From positions 10,192,769 to 10,256,768 of the forward strand of contig CM059624.1 of NCBI GenBank assembly GCA_030435675.1: 64,000 nucleotides of DNA, given 5' to 3'. Below are positions 42,426 to 54,349 of this stretch, in pieces. The notes under the pieces are model-generated. The model had not been told where the DNA came from, did no database searches, and saw nothing but the letters and a program-made list of their open reading frames with translations. The first letter of the stretch is position 1; the number at the start of each line of letters is the position of its first letter. The position numbers and the translations under genes are program-made. This DNA is from Steinernema hermaphroditum. Its lineage: Eukaryota; Nematoda; Chromadorea; Rhabditida; Steinernematidae.

Positions 42426-43143
42426 ATGATGGGTTTCTTCGCACGAATTTTCGGTCGAGGAGAGCCGCCGGCCGAAAACACCCAAGCCACCATAGACAAA
42501 CTGAGGGAAACCGAAGAGATCCTGATGAAGAAGCAGGAGCACCTGGAGAAGAAGATCGAGACGGTAGGCACCACAGGTCCGATGGACACTGACTTTTCGT
42601 TGCAGGAGCTTGCACATGCGAAGAAGCACGGAACCACCAATAAACGGCTCGCTCTACACGCGTTGAAACGGAAGAAACACCTCGAGCAGCAGCTCGGAAT
42701 GCTCGATAATCAGCTGATCACGATAGAAACACAGCGTCAAACCCTGGAAAACGCCTCGGCCAACGTAGAGATCATGAAGATCATGGGTGAGGCGGCGCAG
42801 TCCATGAAAAAGGCGCACAAAGATCTGGATATTGACCGCGTACATGACCTGATGGAAGACATCGCTGAACAGCAAGAACTCGGTAACGAGATCGCCGAGG
42901 CAATCAGTTCTCCTGGGCGCGTCAGTTGCGATGTCGACGACGACGATCTGATGAAGGAGCTGGAAGACATGGAAAAGGTTTGGAGCGATTCAACACTTTG
43001 ATTCATATCAGGTCCTTCAGGAGGAATTGGATAATGAGTTTCTCCCCGTAACGGCACCTCGGATCAGATCTCTGCCAGAAGTACCAGACACAGAGCTGGC
43101 GTCTCTCGAAAAGGAGTTGATGGGACTGGCCGTTTCTTCGTAA
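42426..43143 (+). CDS. CHMP4: ESCRT-III subunit CHMP4/Snf7 (VPS32)
   Basis: The main filament-forming ESCRT-III protein for membrane scission at endosomes, the midbody and the nuclear envelope. It begins MMGFFARIFGRG, like CHMP4. The helical core reads TIDKLRETEEILMKKQEHLE, then AKKHGTTNKRLALHALKRKK, and LMEDIAEQQELGNEIAEAIS. A stop would follow after MEKVWSDSTL, but removing a 34 bp intron (42978-43011, GTTTGG..ATCAG) restores the reading frame and adds VLQEELDNEFLP and a final SLEKELMGLAV helix, a plausible MIT-interacting motif. An earlier intron of 42 bp separates the first two coding exons. The 34 bp intron is inferred from frame and homology, not from transcript data. Confidence 0.9.
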
Positions 43144-43293
43144 ATCTTTGTTTATGTCCACAATATTCTAACTTCAGATCTAACCTGTCAAATTCCATAC
43201 TTAGTGTTATAAAGTAACATCGCTCTGGTCTTTGTATGTACGCTTTATTTTTTGTACAATCGTAATCTGGACTGGAGTTCTATGTACAGTTGT

Positions 43294-43309
43294 GGCCCTA
43301 AAGAGGGCC
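43294..43309 (-). terminator. histone 3' stem-loop, H3 copy 3
   Basis: Consensus stem-loop, 30 bp after the stop. Confidence 0.9.
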
Positions 43310-43339
43310 GTTGGGATGAGAAGAAGAGGGGCCGAGGGC

Positions 43340-44249
<910 letters not shown>

Positions 44250-44283
44250 GCGCCCCGCTTCGGCCTCTCTCACCCAACCCAAC

Positions 44284-44299
44284 GGCCCTCTTTAGGGCC
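44284..44299 (+). terminator. histone 3' stem-loop, H4 copy 3
   Basis: Consensus stem-loop, 35 bp after the stop. Confidence 0.9.
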
Positions 44300-44493
44300 A
44301 CAGCTCTCAAATGAAACTTTATGTTGTGTTTTCTCAATAAACTGTGTAATAAATGTCACCACGCAAAATTTCTAAAGAAATTCGAACTGTGGCGGTGCGT
44401 CATAAAAGTCACAAAACTTTTTAGAGCCACAGCAATGGGTTCACTCTCGGTGTCTTTTGTGGCGTCGGCAGTGGCGACACGCTCTTCAGTGCA

Positions 44494-44516
44494 CTTTTGG
44501 CGCCAAAATTATCGAT
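44494..44516. promoter_or_regulatory. composite E2F-like / ATCGAT site (site d)
   Basis: TTTTGGCGCCAAAA is followed 2 bp later by ATCGAT. A second E2F-like word, TGGCGCCAAAA, lies at about 44561-44571. They sit downstream of H4 copy 3 in sequence not shared with the arms, so they are an independent occurrence. Confidence 0.55.
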
Positions 44517-44818
44517 CTTCTTCTTATCGAAGATGTTAAATCAGATACGTAACGTAAATATGGCGCCAAAATGTACGCGCTCACACTAATTCTCACAGTT
44601 GTCTTCATGTGAGAATAGATGAAGAGAAGAACTTAGCATAGATGTTGTGATCCCGGGGATGGGAGCCGGAAGATACATGGGAATCACAGTTTAGGAAAGA
44701 TGGTAGATCAGATAAATATTTTCCCTGGGAGCATAACAACCTGACTGTTCCCAACTTTTTGAGGCCTCTTTCGGACAACTAACAATCATTTTCGAATGTT
44801 TTTATTTAAGTTTTTCTC

Positions 44819-45889
44819 TCAACAACTCATTATCTTAAATCGCCTTTTGAGGCACTTCTTCGATGGGTACCCTTCTTCTCTGTGACTCTCTCGGATGTAG
44901 TAGGACGACGTCGATTCGGCCATGGTCCAGCGACTATCCTCCACCGGGTGGAGCATGTTCCGGAGCAGCTCGAAGAAGGTCGGTTCCTCCCCTTTGATTT
45001 GGACGTACTGAGGAAGCCTCGTCGGTTCAATCTTCCACAGTTGGTACTGCTGGTCGTCTTCAGCAGCCGCGTCCCAGGGACAGTACCCCAGAGCCAAATA
45101 GAGAAGGGTCATTCCGAGGGCCCAGACGTCGTCTTTCGTGGAGTATGACGGGATACCGTAATACTTCTCTGGAGTCAAGAAGCTTGTTGTTCCTTTGCGG
45201 ATGCACTGCTTCAGTTCCATGCCGTCGCCGTCGCAATAGATTCTCCTCGCGGCACCAAAGTCGCAGATCTTCACCGTCGCCAGCTCCGTGAAGATGACGT
45301 TCTCGGGCTTGACGTCGCAGTGAACGAACCCGCTTCTGTGCATGTAGGCCAGGGCGTCGATTAGCTGGCAGGCAATCCGGTGCCGGAAAACGGAAGGCGT
45401 GCGATCTTCATACTTGTCGATGAACGAGAAAAGGTCTCCATAGCCTGCATGCTCCATCATCAAGAGAGTGAGCTCGGCGAAGTAGTCCTCCTTGTGGCCC
45501 AGCAGTTTGATGATGTTCCGGTGCTTCAACTGCTTCCAGATGGACACCTCGTTCTGGAACGACTGGACGCTCTTCTCGTTGAGCGCTTTCTGTAGCTTCA
45601 ACGCGATCTTCTCTCCACAGGTGCTGGTCATCGAGTACACAGAACCGTATCCACCATAGCCAAGCTCATCTTCCAGATAGTAAGTGTTCCCTTCAACGGA
45701 GAGCTTTTCCGGTGCTAACTCCCACATCTTTAGCCTAGCCTTGGTTTCTTCGTATTGATCGTAGGGCACTTCTTCGAAGCTCATCGTTGATCCTTTGGGG
45801 AACTCGCCGCTTATAGTGATCACAGGTTCAGCAAGTCCGAAGGTCATTTTGAATTCTCGTTTCTCAGGATCTTGTAAGCAGATATCCAA
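44819..45889 (-). CDS. intronless Ser/Thr protein kinase, HCD-type catalytic loop
   Basis: A single 356-codon exon encodes a complete kinase domain from about residue 70. The glycine loop is GYGGYGSV, the ATP-binding Lys is in KIALK (about 98), the alphaC Glu in FQNEVSIW (about 114), the catalytic loop is VHCDVKPENVIF with Asp about 192, and DFG is at about 210. The usual HRD is HCD, so it is a non-RD kinase and probably not activated by the standard activation-loop route. APE is TPE. GYCPWD resembles CHK1-like GELPWD, but the N-terminus of about 65 residues is unfamiliar. The absence of introns in a genome full of them suggests a retrocopy or a germline kinase. Family (CAMK-like) tentative. 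Confidence 0.8.
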   Translation of the reverse strand: MDICLQDPEKREFKMTFGLAEPVITISGEFPKGSTMSFEEVPYDQYEETKARLKMWELAPEKLSVEGNTYYLEDELGYGGYGSVYSMTSTCGEKIALKLQKALNEKSVQSFQNEVSIWKQLKHRNIIKLLGHKEDYFAELTLLMMEHAGYGDLFSFIDKYEDRTPSVFRHRIACQLIDALAYMHRSGFVHCDVKPENVIFTELATVKICDFGAARRIYCDGDGMELKQCIRKGTTSFLTPEKYYGIPSYSTKDDVWALGMTLLYLALGYCPWDAAAEDDQQYQLWKIEPTRLPQYVQIKGEEPTFFELLRNMLHPVEDSRWTMAESTSSYYIRESHREEGYPSKKCLKRRFKIMSC

Positions 45890-46083
45890 TAGAGGGCCTT
45901 ATACGAGTCGAAAGCGATGCTGCTACAAAAGAGATCGACAAGAAGCTCAAGAAGGGGCTTTGGGTATCCCCACGGCAAGAAAAATAAAGTGACATTCCAT
46001 TCGCTCATTTATTATTTCAGCAATGGCCGATGTTTCAATTCAACTCATATACGGGAGGTCAGCAAGTTTTACTTGGGAGTTGT

Positions 46084-46099
46084 GGCCCTAAGGAGGGCC
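46084..46099 (-). terminator. histone 3' stem-loop, H2B copy 2 (loop variant)
   Basis: Carries the same CCTT loop variant as H2B copy 1. Confidence 0.88.
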
Positions 46100-46137
46100 G
46101 TTGGGTTAGGGGATGGGTGGACCGGCGGCGAAAAAGA

Positions 46138-46509
46138 TTACTTGGCGCTGGTGTACTTGGTGACGGCCTTGGTGCCCTCGGAGACGGCGTGCTTGGCCAA
46201 CTCGCCGGGGAGGATGAGTCGGACGGCGGTTTGGATTTCGCGCGACGAGATGGTGGAACGCTTGTTGTAGTGCGCCAGCTTGGAGGCCTCGCCGGCGATG
46301 CGCTCGAAGACGTCGTTGACGAACGAGTTCATGATAGACATCGCCTTGGACGAGATGCCGGTGTCGGGGTGAACCTGCTTGAGCACGCGGTAGACGTAGA
46401 CGGAATAGGACTCCTTGCGGGACTTCTTCTTCTTCTTGTCTCCGGTGCGGGTGGACTTCTGGCTCTTGGCGGCCTTCTTGGCTCCCTTGGCGGACGGCTT
46501 GGGCGGCAT
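46138..46509 (-). CDS. H2B: histone H2B (copy 2)
   Basis: 123 codons, same protein as copy 1 and part of the inverted duplication. Divergent with H2A copy 2. Small differences from copy 1 lie in the 3' UTR. Confidence 0.97.
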   Translation of the reverse strand: MPPKPSAKGAKKAAKSQKSTRTGDKKKKKSRKESYSVYVYRVLKQVHPDTGISSKAMSIMNSFVNDVFERIAGEASKLAHYNKRSTISSREIQTAVRLILPGELAKHAVSEGTKAVTKYTSAK

Positions 46510-46674
46510 GGTCGTGCGGGCTTCGATGGATCGAATGGCGACCGCTCGCCGGCCAGCGCCTTTAAGCCCGCGTCGGGGCGGGGCGTGGCACCGCGCCGCC
46601 GCGCCCCGATGGGCGCATAAAAGGAGTGCGCGCGGTCCGGGAGCACCTCAGTTGTACATCTGTTCTCATCAGCT
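46510..46674. promoter_or_regulatory. divergent H2B/H2A promoter (copy 2)
   Basis: Mirror image of the copy 1 promoter with the same two TATA-like words. Confidence 0.65.
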
Positions 46675-47058
46675 ATGTCCGGACGTGGAAAGGGAGGAAA
46701 GGCGAAGACCTCTGGCAAGTCGAAGACGCGCTCGTCGCGCGCCGGGCTCCAGTTCCCCGTTGGCCGTCTCCACCGTATGCTCCGCAAGGGCAACTACGCG
46801 GAACGTGTCGGCGCCGGCGCGCCCGTCTACTTGGCCGCTGTGCTCGAGTACCTGGCCGCCGAAGTGCTCGAACTGGCCGGCAACGCTGCCCGCGACAACA
46901 AGAAGACCCGCATCAATCCCCGCCATCTGCAGCTCGCCGTCCGCAACGACGAAGAGCTGAACAAACTCCTCTCCGGAGTCACCATCGCTCAGGGCGGCGT
47001 CCTGCCCAACATCCAAGCTTCGCTCCTGCCCAAGAAGACAGGCGAGCACGCCGAATAA
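46675..47058 (+). CDS. H2A: histone H2A (copy 2)
   Basis: 127 codons, same protein as copy 1, including Asn in TRINPRHLQ. Followed by a stem-loop at 47089. Confidence 0.97.
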   Translation: MSGRGKGGKAKTSGKSKTRSSRAGLQFPVGRLHRMLRKGNYAERVGAGAPVYLAAVLEYLAAEVLELAGNAARDNKKTRINPRHLQLAVRNDEELNKLLSGVTIAQGGVLPNIQASLLPKKTGEHAE

Positions 47059-47088
47059 GTCCTCGGGACGACTTCTCACCAACCCAAC

Positions 47089-47104
47089 GGCCCTCTTTAG
47101 GGCC
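47089..47104 (+). terminator. histone 3' stem-loop, H2A copy 2
   Basis: Consensus stem-loop, 30 bp after the stop. Confidence 0.9.
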
Positions 47105-47669
47105 ACACCTCTTAAGTGAAACTGATATACCATTGTCACACGTGCATCAATGATTTCAATAAAGGAAATTGTAGATATCATAGCCAGAGGCTAGGCCTTT
47201 GCCGTATCGCAGTGAAGACATCAAGAGACCGCTCGGAAAGTGTGACGAGCCAATTAATTGTCCTTTGCAGGGAAATTCTGTCTACTATTGCACCTCAGAC
47301 GTCCTTTTTGGACAGCCAGCCAGCCACCCATTTCCCTGTACTCTGTGCTGCAAGTGGTCGCATCGGCGATTTTCCGATCGCCTCGTTATTCGTCTCCGGC
47401 ATCAGAAAACTGGATAGGTACGGGCTTCCTAGCGTTGCTTAAGAGCCGGGCCTAGTGACATACGTCCATTTCAAAACCGATGCCAAGATTCGTTCAAATT
47501 GACCGATTTTTATTCGCTCAAACTGACCGGAACCCGGGCCTAGTTGTCTCGTTACTCCAGCTTCCTAGAAGAATCATTCGTATATTATAAGCCCTTTAAA
47601 GAAAAAAGCGCATATTGGTGTTCTTGGTTATTCTTGGCATAGAATGCCTTTAGTTTTATGAAGGTGTGT

Positions 47670-47685
47670 GGCCCTAAAGAGGGCC
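47670..47685 (-). terminator. histone 3' stem-loop, H1 copy 2
   Basis: Consensus stem-loop, 34 bp after the H1 stop. Confidence 0.9.
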
Positions 47686-47719
47686 GTTGGGTTGGAGGGA
47701 CGACTGGAGGTCAAACAGC

Positions 47720-48379
47720 TTAGGCCTTGGGCTTGGAGGACGCCTTCTTCGCGGCGGCGGGCTTCTTGGCAGCAGGCTTCTTGGCGGGAGCGGCCTTCTT
47801 GGGAGCGGCCTTGGCCTTCTTCTCAGCGGCGGCCTTCTTCTCAGCAGCGGGCTTCTTCGCGGCGGGAGCCTTCTTGGCGGGAGCAGCCTTCTTAGGGGCA
47901 GCCTTGGCCTTCTTGGGGGCGGCGGCCTTCTTGGCAGGTGCCTTCTTTTCCGCGGCGGGCTTCTTGGGCGCGGCCTTCGGCTTCTTCTCGGCGGCGGGCT
48001 TGGCGACCTTCTTCACCGCGGGCTTCTCAGCGAGGCGGAAGCGACCGGAGGCGCCAGTGCCCGAGGTCTGCTTCAGGAAGCCGCTGACGACGCCGCGCTT
48101 CAGGGCGAGACGGAGATGGCCGCTCGTCTGGGCGTCGTTGGTGCCCACCTGGAAGTTGGCCTTGATGTAGTTGAGGATGGCGGTCTTGCTGGAGCCCTTC
48201 TTCTCCTTCAGCGCCGCGACGGCCGCGCCGATCATCTCCTGGTAGGAGGGGTGGCTGGCAGGCGCCTTCTCGGCCTTCGGCTTCGGCGCCGCCTTGGGCT
48301 TGGCGGCGGCCTTGGCCTTCTTGGGTGAGGCCTTCGGGGCCTCGGCGGCGGCGGGAGCGGGGGCAACTTCGTCAGACAT
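47720..48379 (-). CDS. H1: linker histone H1 (copy 2)
   Basis: 219 codons, same protein as copy 1. The only change I saw near it is one base about 30 bp upstream of the ATG (TATGCTCC for TATACTCC), which removes the TATAC word of copy 1. Confidence 0.95.
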   Translation of the reverse strand: MSDEVAPAPAAAEAPKASPKKAKAAAKPKAAPKPKAEKAPASHPSYQEMIGAAVAALKEKKGSSKTAILNYIKANFQVGTNDAQTSGHLRLALKRGVVSGFLKQTSGTGASGRFRLAEKPAVKKVAKPAAEKKPKAAPKKPAAEKKAPAKKAAAPKKAKAAPKKAAPAKKAPAAKKPAAEKKAAAEKKAKAAPKKAAPAKKPAAKKPAAAKKASSKPKA

Positions 48380-49230
48380 GGCTCGTAGCGTAAGCGTTCG
48401 AATGGAGCATACCGCGCATCGACGGCCTTTTGACGCGACGCCAGGGCGACTCCGCCCCTCCGCTCTCTTCGCACTCTGTTGCGCGCCAAAACCTACCCGA
48501 GAGGTCATCCTAGGTTTCCTTGGAATGGATTTTAGTGTATAAACAACCACATGACCGAACAACTGAACCCATGCCAAAGTTCGTCCTCGAGGGGCAATGA
48601 TACAGGGCCCAGGTGTATGGAAATTCCCCTACATTTTACACCGCCAAAATGATTTGAGTGCCGGTCAAAAAGGGGATACCCTCGGTGTTGTTCTCTGCAA
48701 ACGTTGCCGTGCTTAGTACGACCAGCTCAGAACAGAAATTTCCCTTTTTTGCAAAGTCAATTCAAGTCTCTCAGGAATGGGGTTCAACTACAATATATCT
48801 TCTTCTTCCAGCGTTGTACTTCCTAACCTAATGAAAACCTAGTTTTGACCTCTTTGACGTTTTGCAGACAGTTGACATTGACTTCATTCTGGACGCCGTT
48901 TAAAGGCCAAACTGGTCGCTTTCAGACAATTGGGCAAAGTGGGAAGCGAGCCCTTTCAGATTTTCAGACAGACTTCTGTTGTTGTTGTCTCTTTTTTATT
49001 TCAGTGCACCTTACGTACTACTTTACTCAACGTGGTCCTCAGCGTATTTTTCTAGAAAGTCGTTAAGCAGTCAAGGAGGATTGGGCTCTGGATAAGAAGG
49101 TGCCTGTTCTAAAATAGTACCTTCATGCTCTCATTTCTGATGTTTCTGCTTTCTTATCTTCTACAGACACACATCAGTCTCTTTTTGGCGCGAATTTCTG
49201 CTTGCCTGTTGACCTTACTGTCTGCGCCAT

Positions 49231-49254
49231 GTATCGATAGATTTGGCGCCAAAG
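49231..49254. promoter_or_regulatory. composite E2F-like / TATCGATA site (right arm, mirror of site b)
   Basis: TATCGATA, 2 bp, TTTGGCGCCAAA. A mirror copy of the left-arm site, so not independent. The E2F-like TTTGGCGCGAA lies at about 49184-49194. Confidence 0.6.
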
Positions 49255-49540
49255 ATGACCGTGCTAGGATGTCTAAGATGTAAGCGGTATAAACGTCTAA
49301 GCGCAGTCAAGAAAAAAAAAGAAACATGAATTAAGACCCCCAGTATAGATAAATTCCCAGAGTTTGTGGCTGGCAGAGTTCAGAATTATGCCTTCTGAAA
49401 CCTTCTGAGAATTGTATGTAAGTTGTCCTAGCTCCAGCCTTCAGCTCTCAGTTAACTGATATGACACGCTACACATTGTGTCTTCTTAGACGATGGAGCT
49501 CGTGTTTACCCTTGCGCGCGAAAGACTGGTGACCCATCTG

Positions 49541-49568
49541 TATCGATTGATTTTTTGGCGCCAAAATC
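49541..49568. promoter_or_regulatory. composite E2F-like / ATCGATA site (right arm, mirror of site a)
   Basis: TATCGAT, 6 bp, TTTTGGCGCCAAAA. Mirror copy of the left-arm site. Confidence 0.55.
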
Positions 49569-49686
49569 TGTGACTTTACTAGATAGGTGGTGGTCCGAAA
49601 ATCTCTCTCTCTTTCTACAGAAGTGGAAGATGACATTTGTCGTTTATTCACAGAAGCCACAACATAAAGTTTCATTTGGAAGTTGT

Positions 49687-49702
49687 GGCCCTAAAGAGGG
49701 CC
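49687..49702 (-). terminator. histone 3' stem-loop, H4 copy 4
   Basis: Consensus stem-loop, 34 bp after the stop. Confidence 0.9.
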
Positions 49703-49736
49703 GTTGGGTTGGGTGAGAGAGGCCGAAGCGGGGCGC

Positions 49737-50646
<910 letters not shown>

Positions 50647-50675
50647 GCCTCGGCCCCTCTTCTTCTCATCCCAAC

Positions 50676-50691
50676 GGCCCTCTTTAGGGCC
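50676..50691 (+). terminator. histone 3' stem-loop, H3 copy 4
   Basis: Consensus stem-loop, 29 bp after the stop. Confidence 0.9.
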
Positions 50692-50926
50692 ACAGTTTAA
50701 ACGTAAAACTTAATAAATTGTGAAAAAATAGAGTGATAAAATACAGAAAGCACCCGTCAATCACTTCGTGTTTACAGTAACTATCTGATATTGGAGCATA
50801 ACACTCTTGATTCTAGGTTTTATCCAGTGTATTGACTCCTCGTGGGAACAAAACGATCTTTCAGCAATAGTGACACATTTCAGTTATTTATTTTGATTAA
50901 ATATTTTGTGCAAAGCTACACTATGC

Positions 50927-52274
50927 TTACAGATGACTCTTTGTTCCATTGACAGCCCGAGCACGAACTTGCCAGAGAATCTGAAAGGCGTCGTATAGAG
51001 AGCTTCTTTTTGAACTTATAACTTTGTAGTCCAGTTCGTCGATGTCCGAATCGAGTCCCATCTTCCTGATTCTGACCCGCGCCATGTCCTTCACTTCATC
51101 GATCGCCGTCTGCTGAGTCGTTCCGGAGACATCGACGTAGTGGCACCAGTCATCGTTGGCGTAGTGACAGGAGATAGCCTTCCGGAACCCTAATTCTATG
51201 GGTATACTCTGGTGCCGATAGGACTGCACCCACCACTGGTCCTATTGGCCCCCGATCCATGAACCAAAAGAGGGTGGAAGAATACGGTATCTCCGGCGTC
51301 CATCTCTACGTGAGTTCGCGGCATCGAAGGGTCGTAGTCGACGATTCCCAGGTAAGCCTTGTTCACGCCTCCCTTGCAAAGCAGTCGTCAGGACGGTGCA
51401 GGGCCTGCAGCGTACTCACCTCCCATTTCGGGTACGCGTGTGGAAGGAGCTTTCCCCTGTGGGTGCCGGGGACGACGACGAGGCACCCGTTGGCTCGGTC
51501 GACTCTCTCCATCGCCGTCCACGCGCAGCAGACGTAATCCTCCGGCCGGAAGGGGAAGTAGTGCAGGTCCTGGTGCATCGGATGGCGGGACGTCAGCGCC
51601 CCAGTGTCTGAGGGATCCCTACATCGGTATACGGTAGGAATGGTAACCTGGAGGCTTGTTGATGAGCATAGTGTGCATCGACACGAGTGTAGAGGTCGGA
51701 TTTCCGATCAAGTCTTTTACAATGTCTACGATCTGGAAGTAAACGTCTAATAAAGAGCAGTTACCGTAGTCAAGAAGCCCGTGGAAACAGTAATCTTGGT
51801 GTCCACAAACTCACGTGGGGATTCTTGCAGTAGTCGAAGAGAACGGGATCGTCTTGGAAGTCCTGGATCTTTGTGACGGTCGTCTCGTCGTTCCGAACTC
51901 CCTTGTGCGCCAGGGTGATGTCCCTGACGATGCTGAGGCCGGGAGGCACGTTTTCGCCTCTGCAAATGGCGTTGAAACGTTTCCTGAAAGCAGTCTCGTT
52001 GTCTAGACGCATATTCATCGCCAGACAGTCTAAATCGCTGCAGCACTCACTTATAAACGTCTAGTTCAGACAGAGAGACACAGTTGCGAACGACGATGTA
52101 GCCATTGGTCCTGTAGAAGAGCTTGCCTTCCAGCGGCAACACCTTGCCAGTTGCCAGGTGCCAGTTGACGTCCGGCGCGAAATCGTCGAGTGGACTCATT
52201 TCAGAGAGAACCGGACTGGCGCGTAGCAGCTGATGCGATTGACGACGTTGTTGCCACCTCGCCTTTTCAGTCAT
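50927..52274 (-). CDS. PHYH: phytanoyl-CoA 2-hydroxylase (peroxisomal)
   Basis: An Fe(II)/2-oxoglutarate dioxygenase that starts alpha-oxidation of 3-methyl-branched fatty acids. Seven exons join in phase with introns of 43-60 bp. Motifs in order: [13 protein letters not shown], the signature [20 protein letters not shown] with the iron ligands His and Asp in [45 protein letters not shown] (distal His ligand) and [12 protein letters not shown]. The C-terminus is NGTKSHL; Ser-His-Leu is an acceptable PTS1 peroxisome signal. I see no PTS2 near the N-terminus, unlike vertebrate PHYH. The start chosen, MTEKARWQQ, follows no conserved feature; a later Met (MSPLDDF) is also possible. It lies 170 bp after NDUFA7 on the same strand. 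Confidence 0.9.
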
Positions 52275-52444
52275 TTCTTGTTTATCAGAAAGTCTCCGAT
52301 CAAAGTAGACTACGAAACTACAGTCGGCACGTGGACCCACAAGTCAGATCATCGGAGATCTGATCGTACGCCTTGGGATTAGGATGTAGTATGTCAATCG
52401 ATTTATCGTGACGCAGAACTACAATTCTCTATTCAAAATCCTGT

Positions 52445-53056
52445 TTAAGCCTTCAGGTAACGGTCGAAACGTTCCAGGCGGCGCAATTCGCCATCTCCTT
52501 GTTGCGTGGAGAGCTCTTCCGAAATCGTTCGCTTCCATTCGTAACCGAATCCGGGAGTCGGCGCTTCGAGGCCGAAGTTCTGCTCGGGGCCTTTGTTGGC
52601 GGAGACAGCGGGCTTCCTAAGTGCAAACGTAAATACTGTCAACAGTGGACAGACACTTACTCCATGGGAGTGCCATCGATGGCGGCATACTTGGATGCTC
52701 CCTTCTCCTCGCCCGCGTAGAGAGCAACTGGGGCCTTCACGCTGCGGCGTCCATCGCGGCCAAGATAGTAATTGTCAGCTAATTTGTGATGAACACCGCC
52801 GGGCAGTGCTGGTGGATCAGGAGAACGAGTAGTCTGCGTGTTCGGGAAGCGAAGGGGATTATGGTAGACGGCCTGAATGAGCGACAATAAGAAAAGAAGG
52901 ACAGAAAACGAGAACCTTTCCATCAGCGGTGGGGAGTCCCGGAGGAGGGGTGATCTTCTGGCGGTCGACAGCCAGAAGCTTGTTGCGAATCCAGTTCCAG
53001 AACGGGGTTTGTGTGCGGTTCTGCACGGCAGCGCTGGCGATCTTTCGACCACTCAT
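52445..53056 (-). CDS. NDUFA7: NADH dehydrogenase 1 alpha subcomplex subunit 7 (complex I B14.5a)
   Basis: An accessory subunit of mitochondrial complex I. Three exons with 44 bp introns. The N-terminus MSGRKIASAAVQNRTQTPF leads to ITPPPGLP, then VHHKLADNYYLGRDGRRSV, the core signature of NDUFA7 (HKLSNNYYCTRDGRR in mammals). About 170 residues, longer than the mammalian protein (113) because of an extra C-terminal part (PEQNFGLEAPTPGFGYEWKR). The start chosen ignores an upstream in-frame Met two codons earlier. Between ICMT (180 bp upstream) and PHYH (170 bp downstream). Confidence 0.88.
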
Positions 53057-53235
53057 TCTCACCTGAAAAAAGAATCATCTTAGCTCTGCAACAAACAGCA
53101 ACACATAAATACTTCCAACTCGGACAGTGAACCACGGACAATGCATAATCTGTTAAACGGAAGGATCATCTTTTTATATAACATAACAATAAATAGAATA
53201 TAAAAAATCTGAGAGATCGAGTCGTAGGAAGGAGA

Positions 53236-54093
53236 TCAAAACATCGAAAATCCAGTGATGAAGGGAATACCCACGGGAACTGCGGCTTGATATCGGATGT
53301 ACTTCTGACCGAAAAACTCCACCAAGTACCGTTCCTCGTCGTGGATTCGGTCGTTGAAGAACTGGAACGTAACATACGTATAGACGAGAATGCAGAAAGG
53401 GTTGCATAAAGTGATCTGCGTTCCCATGGACCACAGGAACCATCCAACGTAGCCGGGGTGCCGCATGTAACTGTAGAGTCCGTCGGTGACGAGGTAGTGG
53501 CTGGAAGCCTTTGACGTTGCCACGAGATGGGTGAACGCTCCGGCAGCTTGGATCATTGCGGTCTTCCGTATAACTTCGCCAAGAATGCACAGGAGGAATC
53601 CAAACTGGCTCAGACGGGTGGAGTGGATTCCCGGAGAGTAGCGCGCTTCGAAGGCGAATTCGATCCAGCTGGCGATAGCGGCGACCCAGTATTCGAAGGA
53701 GTGATTGAGCAAGAAGGAGTCACGCTTCAGCGTCGGCCTGTTGGTGAGAGCGATAACAACAAATTCGGAAATGTGGAAGAAGGAGATGATAAAGACATAG
53801 CGGGTAAAGGCGACGAGATGCTCGTTGCCGACGGATTCGAAGTAGTAAGACAGAGAGATGCTGAGTCCGTTGACGACGCCGATGAGAAATCCCTGGCAGG
53901 TGTAGATGTACTGGTCGTACTTGAGCGCGACGATCAGAAGTGAGAACAGGCAGAATCCGTAGGAAATTGACGATTCGGTGAAGGTGGAGAAGTCCAGCAA
54001 GGAGAAGTAGGCGGTTGCAGCGATGAACGACCAGAAGCCGGCTCGGACGGGTGGATCGGATATGAGCAGGCTGAGCCTCGACTTCAGCCTCAT
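53236..54093 (-). CDS. ICMT: protein-S-isoprenylcysteine O-methyltransferase
   Basis: An ER membrane enzyme that methylates the C-terminal prenylcysteine of CaaX proteins such as Ras and lamins. A single coding exon of 285 residues, matching human ICMT (284). Several hydrophobic membrane segments are visible (for example FCLFSLLIVALKY, YVFIISFFHISEFVVIAL). The catalytic C-terminal region reads LVTDGLYSYMRHPGYVGWFL, then TLCNPFCILVYTYVTFQFF and RIHDEERYLVEFFGQKYIRY, with the SAM-binding His and the RxxxE region present. An acceptor (CATTTCAG) just upstream of the ATG suggests a leader exon or trans-splicing. It heads a same-strand ICMT-NDUFA7-PHYH run and diverges from MUS81, 256 bp away. Confidence 0.93.
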   Translation of the reverse strand: MRLKSRLSLLISDPPVRAGFWSFIAATAYFSLLDFSTFTESSISYGFCLFSLLIVALKYDQYIYTCQGFLIGVVNGLSISLSYYFESVGNEHLVAFTRYVFIISFFHISEFVVIALTNRPTLKRDSFLLNHSFEYWVAAIASWIEFAFEARYSPGIHSTRLSQFGFLLCILGEVIRKTAMIQAAGAFTHLVATSKASSHYLVTDGLYSYMRHPGYVGWFLWSMGTQITLCNPFCILVYTYVTFQFFNDRIHDEERYLVEFFGQKYIRYQAAVPVGIPFITGFSMF

Positions 54094-54349
54094 TCTGGTC
54101 GGCTGCCTGAAATGTAGTGATATGAATAAATAGTGATACAAAACCAACACGAAAAGACCCGAGGGAGAAACGAATCGAGGTGAGACAAGGAATCCGCCGA
54201 CGTGCTCTGACAGAACAATTTTCTGCGATCGGTGCAGGACCCTTTGGAAAAACGGAACTGTTCAACACAATTTTCAAACTTCTGGCGCGATTTACGAGGC
54301 TTCGTATTCTCGGAATCCCGGAAGCGGAGCCTTCGCCGTCGAAGCCACG

